DNA from: Flavobacteriales bacterium UBA7666
Lineage (GTDB): Bacteria; Bacteroidota; Bacteroidia; Flavobacteriales_D; Crocinitomicaceae
Assembly: GCA_002483265.1 (NCBI GenBank)
Contig: DLHO01000014.1
Span: forward strand, 17,944-81,943
Direction of reading: 5' to 3'
DNA length: 64,000 bases
Positions within the stretch are counted from its first letter, which is position 1; every line of letters begins with the position of its first letter. The notes under the pieces are model-generated. The model did no database searches and had not been told where the DNA came from. It saw only the letters and a list, made by a program, of their open reading frames with translations. This document shows positions 1 to 7,975 of this stretch, piece after piece. The translations under genes and the position numbers were made by a program.

Positions 1-32
1 GGTCCTGGGTTCGAATCCCAGCGGGATCACCA
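1..32 (+). tRNA. tRNA gene, 3' end only (cut by window edge)
   Basis: A T-arm (CTGGG stem, TTCGAAT loop, CCCAG stem) is followed by an acceptor strand ending CGGGATC, discriminator A and an encoded CCA at 30-32. The anticodon lies outside the window, so the amino acid cannot be assigned. The acceptor strand implies a 5' end beginning GATCCCG. Confidence 0.85.
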
Positions 33-78
33 CAAAAAGAAAAGCCTTGACGATTTTTTCGTTGAGGCTTTCTTTTTG
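33..78 (+). terminator. Rho-independent terminator of the tRNA
   Basis: A long stem pairs CAAAAAGAAAAGCC...GACG with CG...GGCTTTCTTTTTG around a T-rich loop, directly after the CCA end. The A-tract/T-tract stem would work on either strand. Confidence 0.75.
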
Positions 79-403
79 TACTTCATTCTCGTTCTGTTTC
101 TCATTCTGCATTGGCTTTTCTTTTTCAGAGCGAGAGCGGAGAATGAGAATGATGAAGGAAATCCGTGTTCGAAGTTTCGATTAGGATTCTTCGTAGGGTA
201 AATCCCAATTTTTCGTAAACTCTTGATTTCATTGAGTTTCCTAAATATTTAAAGCAGTTCGAATCTAATTGGGTTTTTAAGTGAATTTCTTTCCCAAAAT
301 TTCTAAAGACATTGTTGCTTCTCAGAATTATTGTATAGTATTGAATTCATTACTGACAATAGATTAAGTTTTATATACCCATACCTAAACATAAAGTATA
401 AGA
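79..403. other. Gene-free stretch with a decayed tRNA-end repeat
   Basis: No convincing ORF. It holds an imperfect inverted repeat of CATTCTC/GAGAATG type (about 82-152) and sections repeated in 1504-1736: TTTTCAGAGCGAGA near 122-134, CGTGTTCGAAG at 164-174, and a T-loop-like GTTCGAATC at 257-265. It also holds the upstream region of the gene at 404. Confidence 0.5.
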
Positions 404-1213
404 ATGAAGTATTTAGCAATCATATTATTCTGTATTTCTACTCATTTTGCAAGAGCGTATAATCCATTTTGGACTCAATTGGATCGAAACTTAATTAGCC
501 ATTTAGTGAAGATTGATAAAGGCTCAATTCAGTCATTTGAAAAATATTTTGAATCATCAAAACGATCTAAAGATCTGATCAATTTGGGTTTTGGCTGGAA
601 AGTTTGGTCGCCAGCAAAGTCAGGTGGGTATATTTCAATAGGATCTGATTTTTTCTATTTCAATGATAGCTTAGTTTCCATTGAAATCCACGGTGAATTA
701 CCTGATGAAAAAGTACTTAGAAAAAAATATCTCAAATGGTATAACGATTTTTTTTCCTTAAATGAAAATGGTGATTTGACTCCGTTTTCATTTAATATAA
801 AATCTGTATCCGGTCCTATAAGTAATATTGCAGATAGTTTAAAATTCGTTGAACTTAGAAAACAGGTTTCTTCACTAATGAGACCGAGTTCAAGTCTTTA
901 CTATTATTGGGCAGGTGGTTATTCAGGAAGCATGCCCGCTAATAGAAAATTATTCTTGGAAAACTCGGATTCACTTAGTTTTACTGAACTGAATTATATG
1001 ACTTATTCTATCAATCCCATTACCAGATTTATGGCAATTGAAGAAATTATTCGAAAAAATTATATCGAGTCAGAATGTAATCAAAAGGACATAGAATGGT
1101 ACGAAAGCTGTTTCAAAGAAGTACCATATGTTAAAACGCTTAATGGATGCATGGGATCTGCAGAAAGTTCAAAGAATTTAGTTTATATGTTTTCACAAAT
1201 GGAGTATCACTAA
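404..1213 (+). CDS. Secreted protein of unknown function (269 aa)
   Basis: Not recognised. The first 18 residues form a signal peptide (Lys, then a hydrophobic ILFCIST core, cleavage likely after ARA), so the protein is probably periplasmic or surface-exposed. The mature part is rich in Ser, Tyr and Phe and has a Cys-containing C-terminal third (Cys near residues 225, 234 and 249) that could form disulphides. No lipobox or membrane segment is visible. It stands alone between two sets of decayed tRNA-end sequence, which fits accessory cargo. The ATG at 404 gives an immediate signal peptide, so the start is well supported; function is open. Confidence 0.7.
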   Translation: MKYLAIILFCISTHFARAYNPFWTQLDRNLISHLVKIDKGSIQSFEKYFESSKRSKDLINLGFGWKVWSPAKSGGYISIGSDFFYFNDSLVSIEIHGELPDEKVLRKKYLKWYNDFFSLNENGDLTPFSFNIKSVSGPISNIADSLKFVELRKQVSSLMRPSSSLYYYWAGGYSGSMPANRKLFLENSDSLSFTELNYMTYSINPITRFMAIEEIIRKNYIESECNQKDIEWYESCFKEVPYVKTLNGCMGSAESSKNLVYMFSQMEYH

Positions 1214-1355
1214 AATCAGAGGAAATTAATATTCAATATTGCCAAGCACAAAAATGAAATAGTACATGAGTTTTGAGATGTGTTAGATCTGAAGTAAAAT
1301 CTTCAAATCCTCCACCAAATAGTTCGAAATATCTCTCATTAGGATCACTCTGATG

Positions 1356-1390
1356 AAAGCATCTTTTGCAAAAGCAAAAGATGCTTTTTT
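1356..1390. terminator. Hairpin with T-tract, bidirectional terminator type
   Basis: AAAGCATCTTTTGC (1356-1369) pairs perfectly with GCAAAAGATGCTTT (1374-1387) across a 4-nt loop, followed by more T. It follows a decayed tRNA-like GGATCAC, mirroring tRNA plus terminator at the window start. Confidence 0.7.
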
Positions 1391-1608
1391 CGTTTCTGCA
1401 AGTCTGACAGCTGGCTGTCAAGTTAGGCAGAAACGGAAAAATGCACAGGCGCAAAGCGGCTGTATGCTTTCATCCACTGCACGTCGGAATGATTGGGATC
1501 TTTAATCCCAGCGGGATCACACTCACTCTGAGCTCTTTTTCTTTTCAGAGCGAGAATGAGAGCGGAGAGCGGGATTCGTGTTCGAAGATTCATTTCTGTT
1601 TCTCCCTT

Positions 1609-1652
1609 TATGCTTGCGCTGAAGCTCTAGCATAGGCGCTGGAGTGAGACTG
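1609..1652 (+). repeat. Dispersed repeat, family I (diverged copy)
   Basis: GCTCTAGCATAGGCGC and flanks match the core seen at 28811-28922 (opposite orientation) and 59883-59942. Diverged at both ends. Confidence 0.5.
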
Positions 1653-1788
1653 GGGGGATAGTTCTAATCTCCCGAAAACCATTGATTTTATTCTCTTTCT
1701 TAAACTGGCAAAGTGGTTCGAATCCTGTTGGCTTTATTGTCAAATTTACTTTTCAACACCTAACCTATCTTATTTTTTTTACAATTAA

Positions 1789-1836
1789 TTGACATATCAA
1801 TTAAATAATTATATTTGCTTGATATATCAAATAAAT
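1789..1836 (+). promoter_or_regulatory. Promoter with two palindromic operators for the MarR operon
   Basis: TTGATATATCAA (1819-1830) is a perfect 12-bp palindrome; TTGACATATCAA (1789-1800) matches it in 11 of 12 positions, 30 bp upstream, about three helical turns. A Bacteroidota -7 box TATATTTG (TAnnTTTG) sits at 1810-1817 with TTG at 1789-1791 as the -33 box. One operator overlaps the -33 box and the other abuts the -7 box, the classic layout for autorepression by the MarR protein encoded immediately downstream. Confidence 0.7.
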
Positions 1837-2280
1837 ATGAAATTTGAAACACCAACAAGCACCGTACTTTACTCAATTGAAGAAACTATAAAAGCTTATC
1901 GTAGATTAAGTCAACAGAATATATCTAGTATAGTTCCCAAGATTACTGTGGACCAAGCTTTAATTCTGATTATCATTGATAGAGAGGACAAAACTCAATC
2001 TGAAATTGCCGATTTAGTTTTTAAGGATTATGCATCAATGACCCGAATTATAAAGTTGATGATAGACAAAAATTATCTAACAAAAACTATTGGCGATACT
2101 GACAAACGAAAAGCGGAGTTGAAAATCACGCAAAGTGGTAAAGAAATTATAGAAAAACTAAACCCTGTAATAAAAAAAAATAGAGAGATTGCGTTAAACA
2201 CATTATCAGAACAAGAATTAAAACAATTATTCAAAATATTAAATAAAATAACCCAAAACTGTAAAACAAATAGTAAATGA
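1837..2280 (+). CDS. MarR-family transcriptional regulator
   Basis: A winged-helix DNA-binding protein of 147 aa. The central helix-turn-helix (KTQSEIADLVF ... TRIIKLMIDKNYL) is followed by the MarR wing motif DTDKRKAELKIT and a C-terminal dimerisation helix. The longer reading from TTG 1789 would start inside an operator and place the promoter in the coding region, so ATG 1837 is chosen. It is the first gene of a four-gene run, overlapping the next by ATGA, and probably represses that run through the two palindromes at 1789-1830. The ligand is unknown; MarR proteins usually sense phenolics, oxidants or metals. Confidence 0.85.
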   Translation: MKFETPTSTVLYSIEETIKAYRRLSQQNISSIVPKITVDQALILIIIDREDKTQSEIADLVFKDYASMTRIIKLMIDKNYLTKTIGDTDKRKAELKITQSGKEIIEKLNPVIKKNREIALNTLSEQELKQLFKILNKITQNCKTNSK

Positions 2281-2732
2281 AAAAAATTCTCTTGCTATCA
2301 GCTGTCTCAATTTTCACAGCGAATAGTGCTTCAGCAAAAGCAAAAATTCCATTTGGTAAAGTGGATGTAATCGAAATTGTTGCAGATTTACCTGATACCG
2401 AAAAGTATCTTGCAGAAGAAGGTTCTAAAGAATATTTGGATTTAGCCAGAATTCATCAGGAATTTAATATTGCATGGATATTTCCTGCATGGATTACTCA
2501 AGAACCCAAATTAGTATTGGCACAAAAAGAAAGTGACAAATATTACGAACTAACAGATGAACAGCTTGACCAATTAATCAGTGAAAACAAATTGAACAAA
2601 GAAAGTCTTGTAAAACTTGGATTTTATGCAAGATATGGTGGAAAGCTCATTTTATTGTTGATTATTGGGCTAATCATCTATGGCATTTTTTCAAAAGCCA
2701 AACCTAAAAACGTAAAACCAACAAACATTTAA
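2277..2732 (+). CDS. Small exported protein with C-terminal membrane helix
   Basis: Not recognised. Residues 1-20 form a signal peptide ending SASA-K; the mature part is acidic and Lys-rich; a single strong membrane helix (about residues 123-139, LILLLIIGLIIYGIF) is followed by a short basic tail. That predicts a periplasmic domain anchored by its C-terminus with the tail in the cytoplasm. It overlaps the MarR gene by ATGA, implying translational coupling and shared control. Its neighbour at 2757 is also membrane-anchored, so the two may form one envelope complex; that is inference from position only. Confidence 0.7.
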   Translation: MKKILLLSAVSIFTANSASAKAKIPFGKVDVIEIVADLPDTEKYLAEEGSKEYLDLARIHQEFNIAWIFPAWITQEPKLVLAQKESDKYYELTDEQLDQLISENKLNKESLVKLGFYARYGGKLILLLIIGLIIYGIFSKAKPKNVKPTNI

Positions 2733-2756
2733 AAACAAATTAATAAAACAACACTT

Positions 2757-3458
2757 ATGAATCCATTATTTTTAATTCCAGTCGTAGTAGTAATTGCAGG
2801 TGTATTTTTCATGGTTTACATGAATAAAAAACACAAGACAGCAAAATCAGAAATTGATTTAGATTTTGAGCGAACTAAATATGACCAATACAAACAGGAA
2901 CTATTAACTCAGGATTTTTCAAAAATAAAACAATGGATGCAAGGTAAATCTATTGATGCAGTTACTTCTGCGTCTGTGCCTCAGTCTACAAGTAATAAAG
3001 TTCAGGAACTTGTAACGGATGGTCTAAAGAACGTAGCTTTATCTGCAGTTGGTGTAAAACTTAAAAGGGTAGAAACGGATTGTTTTTGGGTTTTGAGTGG
3101 AAGTGATTTGCATTTTTTCATCACCGATGCAGTGGGCGAATTAGACGAACACATTGTTTTTGATAATTTCAGAATAGAAGGTGCCAAACTTCAATATGGG
3201 GGCATCCTAAAATCGCAACTGGGTGCTTATTCAAAATCTTCGGAAGAATATTTGCCAAAAACACACATTATCACTTTTGATATGGATGGCAGCCCATTAT
3301 CACTTGAAATTCACGACAGGCTGAATTATATAACAGACCCGGCAGATATGTTAAACTTGAAAAAGCAATTAGAATCAAGAGCAAAATACCAGGTAGTCGG
3401 TGAAAAATTTGTAAGCATTTTACAAAACAAATTTCCTAATCTGGGAATAGCTAACTAG
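2757..3458 (+). CDS. Membrane-anchored protein of unknown function (233 aa)
   Basis: Not recognised. An N-terminal hydrophobic helix (residues 3-22, LFLIPVVVVIAGVFFMVYM) is followed by a basic stretch, which predicts a cytoplasm-facing soluble domain held at the inner membrane. The soluble part mixes charged helices (30-60) with beta-rich sequence (90-190), with no enzyme motif I can name. It lies 24 bp after the preceding gene and 2 bp before the DUF1266 gene, so it is part of the MarR-led operon. Confidence 0.7.
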   Translation: MNPLFLIPVVVVIAGVFFMVYMNKKHKTAKSEIDLDFERTKYDQYKQELLTQDFSKIKQWMQGKSIDAVTSASVPQSTSNKVQELVTDGLKNVALSAVGVKLKRVETDCFWVLSGSDLHFFITDAVGELDEHIVFDNFRIEGAKLQYGGILKSQLGAYSKSSEEYLPKTHIITFDMDGSPLSLEIHDRLNYITDPADMLNLKKQLESRAKYQVVGEKFVSILQNKFPNLGIAN

Positions 3459-3460
3459 TT

Positions 3461-4174
3461 ATGGGATTTTTTTCAAAAATTTTAAACGCATTTAAAAGTA
3501 TCCGGTTAAACGAGAAAAATGCGTTAAATGGATATTTATTAGATCATTTACTCATTGGTTCAATGTATGCCGAACAACAGTCTGCATACTTAAATTCTTA
3601 TGAAACTGGTTTAAATAAATCGGATGTCCTTAAATTAGTTGAGGAGTACTGGGAGATCTCTAATCAAGATCAAGCGATTGAAATTCTTCAAAGCCTTCAT
3701 AATAAGAATGAAGATGAAAACATGGATATTGTTTACAAAGCATTTGAAGACAAAGAAAATTATGTTGAGATCTTAAAATCAAACTTACCAGACGAAGACG
3801 GTGCATTTGAGTATTATTTGAACATCTTTAGAACGCTAAATAATGTTGTTCCGGAACTAATTGAACAGAATATCATCACTGCCTTTTCTCAAATAAAAAA
3901 GACAAAGGATAGCGGTTGGAATTATGGGAGAAGTGTGTTTTTAGCCCGTTGCTGTTACGAATTGGGATATCTTTCAGAAAATGAACTGAAAGAATACCTG
4001 GCAAAATCTCATACAGATCTAAAAAAATATTGCAGCACTTGGAAAGAATACACCACGAGCTATATTTTTGGAAGAGCAATTTGGGGTGGTGCAAATAACA
4101 GTGGAATGGTGCAAATTGCAAATGACTTATTGAACAACGACAATAGTCCGCTTAAAAATAAAACATACATCTAA
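3461..4174 (+). CDS. DUF1266-like protein
   Basis: The C-terminal half carries the pattern of DUF1266 proteins: GWNYGRSVFLARCCYELGYLSE, then a helix, then WKEYTTSYIFGRAIWGG (about residues 147-215). The function of that family is unknown; members are often found near immunity or toxin-type genes, so a role in inter-bacterial conflict or stress is possible but not shown here. No signal peptide or membrane helix, so cytoplasmic. It is the last gene of the MarR operon, starting 2 bp after the previous stop and followed by a terminator. Confidence 0.65.
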   Translation: MGFFSKILNAFKSIRLNEKNALNGYLLDHLLIGSMYAEQQSAYLNSYETGLNKSDVLKLVEEYWEISNQDQAIEILQSLHNKNEDENMDIVYKAFEDKENYVEILKSNLPDEDGAFEYYLNIFRTLNNVVPELIEQNIITAFSQIKKTKDSGWNYGRSVFLARCCYELGYLSENELKEYLAKSHTDLKKYCSTWKEYTTSYIFGRAIWGGANNSGMVQIANDLLNNDNSPLKNKTYI

Positions 4175-4225
4175 AAAATGCTGATCAGTGTTTGAGCTTT
4201 ATTGCGGTAGAATCACAAAAAGAAG

Positions 4226-4256
4226 AAGCATTTTACGCAAGTAAGATGCTTTTTTC
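4226..4256 (+). terminator. Terminator after the MarR operon
   Basis: AAGCATTTTAC (4226-4236) pairs with GTAAGATGCTT (4241-4251) around a GCAA loop, followed by T's. The preceding AATCACAAAAAG resembles the sequence after the tRNA CCA end at 29-40. Confidence 0.7.
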
Positions 4257-4344
4257 TTTCACCTTATTTACTCTGGAGTGATTGGGAATCTGCTTTGGAT
4301 TCTCATTTTGACAAATCCAAAGCAATGTTAAATCAAATAAATTG

Positions 4345-4374
4345 TTGAAACAAAGGAAATTAGTTGTACCTTTA
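4345..4374 (+). promoter_or_regulatory. Promoter of the cold-shock gene
   Basis: TTG (4345-4347), 19-bp spacer and TACCTTTA (4367-4374) match the Bacteroidota consensus TTG-N19-TAnnTTTG with one mismatch. Transcription would start near 4381. Confidence 0.5.
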
Positions 4375-4460
4375 AACCAATTCAATAGAAGATTGTTATC
4401 TCAATCAGACTGTAAAGTCACTTTTACACTCCAATTAATTTCAACATTTTCCGTAAAAAA

Positions 4461-4483
4461 ATCCGTGCGAAGTACGTGCGGAT
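4461..4483 (+). promoter_or_regulatory. Hairpin in the cold-shock mRNA leader
   Basis: ATCCGTGCG and CGTGCGGAT form a continuous 9-bp stem with two G-U pairs and a 5-nt loop, about 55 nt before the start codon. Long structured leaders are known to act as thermosensors in cspA mRNAs; action here is inferred. Confidence 0.4.
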
Positions 4484-4537
4484 CAGAATTGATTATAATA
4501 ACAGTTCCGAATTAAAAGGAACACAAGACTAAAGAAT

Positions 4538-4729
4538 ATGAATAAAGGAACAGTAAAATTCTTCAACGATGCAAAAGGCTTCGGATTTATTAAAGGAGAA
4601 AACGAACAAGATATATTTGTACATGCTACAGGTTTGAACGAAGAAATCCGTGAAAATGATAACGTAACTTACGATACAGAAAACGGAAGAAATGGTTTGA
4701 ATGCTGTGAATGTATCACTAGCGAACTAG
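4538..4729 (+). CDS. cspA: Cold-shock protein, CspA family
   Basis: A complete 63-residue cold-shock domain, the usual family length. Both nucleic-acid-binding motifs are present: RNP1 as KGFGFI (13-18) and RNP2 as DIFVH (25-29). Such proteins bind single-stranded RNA and DNA and melt mRNA secondary structure on cooling. The gene stands alone with its own promoter (4345-4374), a leader of about 155 nt and a strong terminator, so it is a single-gene unit. The symbol denotes the family; which csp paralogue this is cannot be told. Confidence 0.93.
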   Translation: MNKGTVKFFNDAKGFGFIKGENEQDIFVHATGLNEEIRENDNVTYDTENGRNGLNAVNVSLAN

Positions 4730-4750
4730 GAATTTTAATAATTTCTTGAA

Positions 4751-4786
4751 AAGAGGCCGTCTAATTTTAGACGGCCTCTTTTTGTT
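4751..4786 (+). terminator. Terminator of the cold-shock gene
   Basis: AAGAGGCCGTCTAA (4751-4764) pairs perfectly with TTAGACGGCCTCTT (4767-4780), followed by TTTG and more T's. Confidence 0.92.
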
Positions 4787-4847
4787 TTTCAGCATTATTG
4801 CGTATTATTATTGACTGAATAGCAAAGGATGTAAGCCTCGATTTTAT

Positions 4848-5276
4848 ATGGACATTCAAGAACAAATCAGAGAATATATTGCCAGTCAGCCGGAACCAAA
4901 ACGCAGTGACATGCAAGAGATCCATCGAATGACGCTTCGGGTGTCGCCCGATTGTAAGCTCTGGTTCACAGATGGTAAAAACAGTGACGGTAAAATTGTT
5001 ACCAATCCGGATATAGGATATGGATTTTACTCCATCCACTATGCGAATGGAACAAGCAGAGAGTTTTATCGAATTGGTCTGAGTGCAACTAAAACCGGAA
5101 TCTCTGTCTACATTCTTGGAATTAACGATAAAACATACTTAGCCCAAACTTTCGGAGAGAAATTGGGTAAGGCCAAAGTGACAGGGTATTGCATCAGTTT
5201 CAAAGCACTGAAAGACATCAATAGTAAGGTATTGGAAGCTGCAATAAGATTTGGATTGGAAACTCAAAATGATTGA
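4848..5276 (+). CDS. DUF1801 domain protein (YdhG-like)
   Basis: The 142-aa sequence fits the DUF1801/YdhG fold: an N-terminal helix (IREYIASQPEPKRSDMQEIHRM), a WFTDGK strand, the GYGFYSIHYANG and EFYRIGLSATKTGISVYI blocks, and a C-terminal LGKAKVTGYCISFKALKDIN segment. These are small cytoplasmic proteins with a ferrochelatase-like or SRPBCC-type fold and no settled function. Starts at the ATG right after the cold-shock terminator. No operon partner is visible. Confidence 0.8.
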   Translation: MDIQEQIREYIASQPEPKRSDMQEIHRMTLRVSPDCKLWFTDGKNSDGKIVTNPDIGYGFYSIHYANGTSREFYRIGLSATKTGISVYILGINDKTYLAQTFGEKLGKAKVTGYCISFKALKDINSKVLEAAIRFGLETQND

Positions 5277-5789
5277 AATTAACTAGAATCACTGGCCCTA
5301 ATCAACGAGGAATGAAAATCAGTTTCCCGACAGAGTAAGGTTTTTTCTCTTCACAGGTCTTAATTTTTCCGGTTTCACCTTGCATTAAAAAGAAAAAGCC
5401 ACAATCCGATGGGGGAGAGTGACCTTTTCCTAACCGAGCAAGAATTGCTTCAAATTAAGTTGTAATCCGGAAAGACTATCCGCCGAAGCGTACGCTATAA
5501 GTTCTTTCGAGGATGCGAAATTAGACGGTTTGAATTTTCTTTTATACAAAATGTGCCCAATCAAGCTAGAAATTGAGTGAATAAGCCGAATTTTTTAGTC
5601 AATGATGTGGGAAGAAGTGCTGTTTCAGAAATAACCCGGATTATTTAATTACCCGTTTAACCAAAATTTACTATAATTTTAGGAAACAAAGGGAATGGGC
5701 GATTTTTTTAGTGGAAACTTCTTTCTTCTTTGCGTAAAAAAAGGGATATTTGATAACAAACTTTTTGTCTAACTAATTTATGCGTTTTT
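5277..5789. other. Gene-free stretch of 513 bp
   Basis: No ORF, tRNA, strong hairpin or clear repeat was seen. It must hold the promoter of the gene at 5790, but no convincing TAnnTTTG box could be fixed. Confidence 0.4.
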
Positions 5790-6215
5790 ATGGATACGAA
5801 AGAGACTATTCAAAATTACATTGTGCAGCCGGTGATGCTGCCTATACTTCCTACATCCGGACCTTCTTTGGATGAAACATTCCGCATTGATCCGGCTTAC
5901 AATGCCGCTACTCAGCAATTAAATGTGACGATGTCATTTAAGATTCCTGGAGATTATAATGCAAGCAATGTAGCGATTAAACAATACTATAATCCGAATG
6001 ATACGAGCAAATTGCACTTTTATGCGGTTTACGGCTCAGAGTCAACAGCTGAGCTTAAACGAGTAGATTGCACTTTTAAAGCAAGTGCTATGGATGCCGC
6101 AGGTAATCCAATTGCTTTGGGAGGAATTTTAGCTATTACTACCATGCTTGTGAATACGGTTGGTCCGAAAACTTCGCGAGGTGTTATGAGTTCAGTGAGA
6201 ACTACAGAACAATAA
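5790..6215 (+). CDS. Protein of unknown function (141 aa) upstream of a sensor kinase
   Basis: Not recognised. No signal peptide, membrane helix or Cys pair. The composition (alternating hydrophobic and polar residues, many Thr, Asn and Gly, segments such as QQLNVTMSFKIPGDYNASNVAIKQYYNP) suggests a small beta-sandwich, with a Gly-rich GNPIALGGILAITTM stretch near the C-terminus. The stop is only 5 bp before the sensor kinase gene, so it is probably co-transcribed with the kinase and the LytTR regulator and may be an accessory or signal-binding protein for them (inference from context). Confidence 0.6.
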   Translation: MDTKETIQNYIVQPVMLPILPTSGPSLDETFRIDPAYNAATQQLNVTMSFKIPGDYNASNVAIKQYYNPNDTSKLHFYAVYGSESTAELKRVDCTFKASAMDAAGNPIALGGILAITTMLVNTVGPKTSRGVMSSVRTTEQ

Positions 6216-6220
6216 AAAGA

Positions 6221-7975
6221 ATGCTCTATTTGAATACATTCACAAATTGGATAAAAGTGTCTCTGCTTGGGGCACTTTTTTTGATTTCAGGTAACTCATT
6301 TGCTAGACGTGATGAAAATAATCAATTCATCGATCGGAAAGCGGAAGAATTGGCAAAAAAGCGAACTGATCTGGGTTTTTTATCTAAAACGATTGTCTTT
6401 GCACAGCATGAAAATTGGGATTCTGTTTTAGTGAATACTCAAAAATTGTTACAACAGGTAAGAGATCGAAAAGTTCTCGATTTTGTACATTATTACAGGG
6501 GAGAGGCATTCCATAAAAAGGGAATCTTTAAATATGCATTAAAGGAATTTGGTCAGATCCAAAAAACCTTTGAGTTTTATCCAATGGTTCGCTTTAATCA
6601 GGCAGTAATCTTTCTTTCACAGGAAAAATACGACTGGGCTCTGAATTTATTCAAAAGTATCGATACCAGTAACCAAAAAGGAGTACGGATTGATGCTTTG
6701 TTTCATAATACGGGAGTTTGTTACCTGCATTTGGGAAATTATGCCGAATCAGAAAAGCACCTTCTCATAGCAACTCAGAGGATTGAGGAAAGGAAAGACT
6801 ATGTTTCATTAATTTCTTCTTATATAGAATTAGGAGGTGTTTATTACGAACAGTATCTAGATGAGAAAGCAATTACTTACTATGAAAAGGCGTATTGGTT
6901 ATCCAAAAAATACGGATCAAACGATTTAAAGCTAACTACTGCTCATAATATGGCGGTTGTGGAAGAGAATAGAAAGCGTTTTGATATTGCTCTGGCTTAC
7001 CGTAAAGAATATGAAAGTTGGAGGGATTCCCTGAACGATCAAAACAAAATATATGAAGTTGCCCAGATAGAAAAAAAACTCGCCGTAGCCCACAAACAAC
7101 AGCGTGTAGAACTTCTGGAAACGGAAAACAAACTGAAACAAGCCGAATTAAATACGTATCTCTTTGCAGCTTTGTTACTAATGGTAATCGTGATTTTCGG
7201 AACCTATTTTTACCGCCAGAATGTACTGCGCTCGCGGGTAATTCTGCATCAAAAACAAGAACTCGATCTTCTGAATGCTACGAAAGATCAGTTATTCTCC
7301 ATTGTAAGTCATGATCTGAGATCTTCTGTACATGCTTTGAGCGTCAGTAATACCAAACTCAAAGACAAGGTTGAAAAACAGGAATACACCAGTTTGGAAA
7401 ATCAATTGGAAGAAAATAGTGTGATCGCTACAAATACCTACAATATGCTCGATAACCTCTTGAATTGGGCTTTGCTGCAAACGGAGGGCGGTTATTTCAG
7501 GCAAGAAGAACATCGTTTGAGTATGTTGATCGACCAAGTTGCATTTAACTTCAAAGGTGTTTTAAACCAGAAAGAGATTTCATTTGAAAACACCATTCCC
7601 AAATCGGTAAAAGTATTCGTGGATGCGGAATCACTGAAGATCGTATTACGTAATTTCATGGATAACAGTATTAAGTTTTCAAATCCGGGAGCAAAAATTT
7701 CGGTTAGTTTACAGCACGAAGATGATCAATTCATTCATTTCGAATGGAAAGACACCGGAAAAGGAATGTCTGAGGAAACCCGGATGAAATTGCTAAGTGA
7801 TTCGCCTCAACTGACGAAAAAAGATCATGAAAAAACGATCGGTTCGGGATTGGGAATGAATTTATGTAAAGCAATGCTAGCAAAAAACGATGGGAAGTTG
7901 GATATTTGGAGCAGACAAAATGAGGGAACAAAGATGATCGTTACCCTAAAGAAATGTGTTGATGGAAAAAATTAA
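6221..7975 (+). CDS. TPR-domain membrane sensor histidine kinase
   Basis: 584 aa. Order: signal peptide (about 1-28, cleavage after SFA); tetratricopeptide-like helices over about 50-265, predicted periplasmic; coiled coil (275-308); one membrane helix near 310-331 (YLFAALLLMVIVIFGTYFY); HisKA domain with the phospho-acceptor H364 in SIVSHDLRSS; HATPase domain with N-box MDNSIKFSN, G1 DTGKGM and G2 GSGLGMNL. It autophosphorylates and should pass phosphate to the LytTR regulator encoded next, whose start overlaps the 3' end of this gene. The TPR part probably senses a protein or peptide ligand. Confidence 0.9.
   Translation: MLYLNTFTNWIKVSLLGALFLISGNSFARRDENNQFIDRKAEELAKKRTDLGFLSKTIVFAQHENWDSVLVNTQKLLQQVRDRKVLDFVHYYRGEAFHKKGIFKYALKEFGQIQKTFEFYPMVRFNQAVIFLSQEKYDWALNLFKSIDTSNQKGVRIDALFHNTGVCYLHLGNYAESEKHLLIATQRIEERKDYVSLISSYIELGGVYYEQYLDEKAITYYEKAYWLSKKYGSNDLKLTTAHNMAVVEENRKRFDIALAYRKEYESWRDSLNDQNKIYEVAQIEKKLAVAHKQQRVELLETENKLKQAELNTYLFAALLLMVIVIFGTYFYRQNVLRSRVILHQKQELDLLNATKDQLFSIVSHDLRSSVHALSVSNTKLKDKVEKQEYTSLENQLEENSVIATNTYNMLDNLLNWALLQTEGGYFRQEEHRLSMLIDQVAFNFKGVLNQKEISFENTIPKSVKVFVDAESLKIVLRNFMDNSIKFSNPGAKISVSLQHEDDQFIHFEWKDTGKGMSEETRMKLLSDSPQLTKKDHEKTIGSGLGMNLCKAMLAKNDGKLDIWSRQNEGTKMIVTLKKCVDGKN

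Larger units (their letters stand above)
1214..1788. other. Gene-free stretch with several decayed tRNA 3' ends
   Basis: It contains a degenerate T-loop plus acceptor (GTTCGAAAT ... AGGATCAC, about 1322-1349) followed by a hairpin, then an exact 17-bp copy of the tRNA end, AATCCCAGCGGGATCAC, at 1504-1520. CTTTTCAGAGCGAGA and CGTGTTCGAAG (1577-1587) follow, and GTTCGAATC at 1715-1723. The order matches 14-276, so this is an imperfect direct repeat of the tRNA downstream region. Short ORFs here read through repeats and are not called. Confidence 0.55.
4175..4537. other. Intergenic region: terminator, promoter and cold-shock leader
   Basis: Holds the terminator at 4226-4256, a promoter at 4345-4374 and a leader of about 155 nt upstream of the cold-shock gene. 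No ORF of note. Confidence 0.6.

Noticed and set aside
1441..1520. Second full tRNA gene at 1441-1520
   Set aside because: Only the 3' end is recognisable (AATCCCAGCGGGATCAC); no D-arm or anticodon arm can be folded, so it is a remnant.
1441..1635. 64-codon ORF on the plus strand
   Set aside because: It reads through the decayed tRNA-end repeat and a family I repeat, with no start context and an odd composition.
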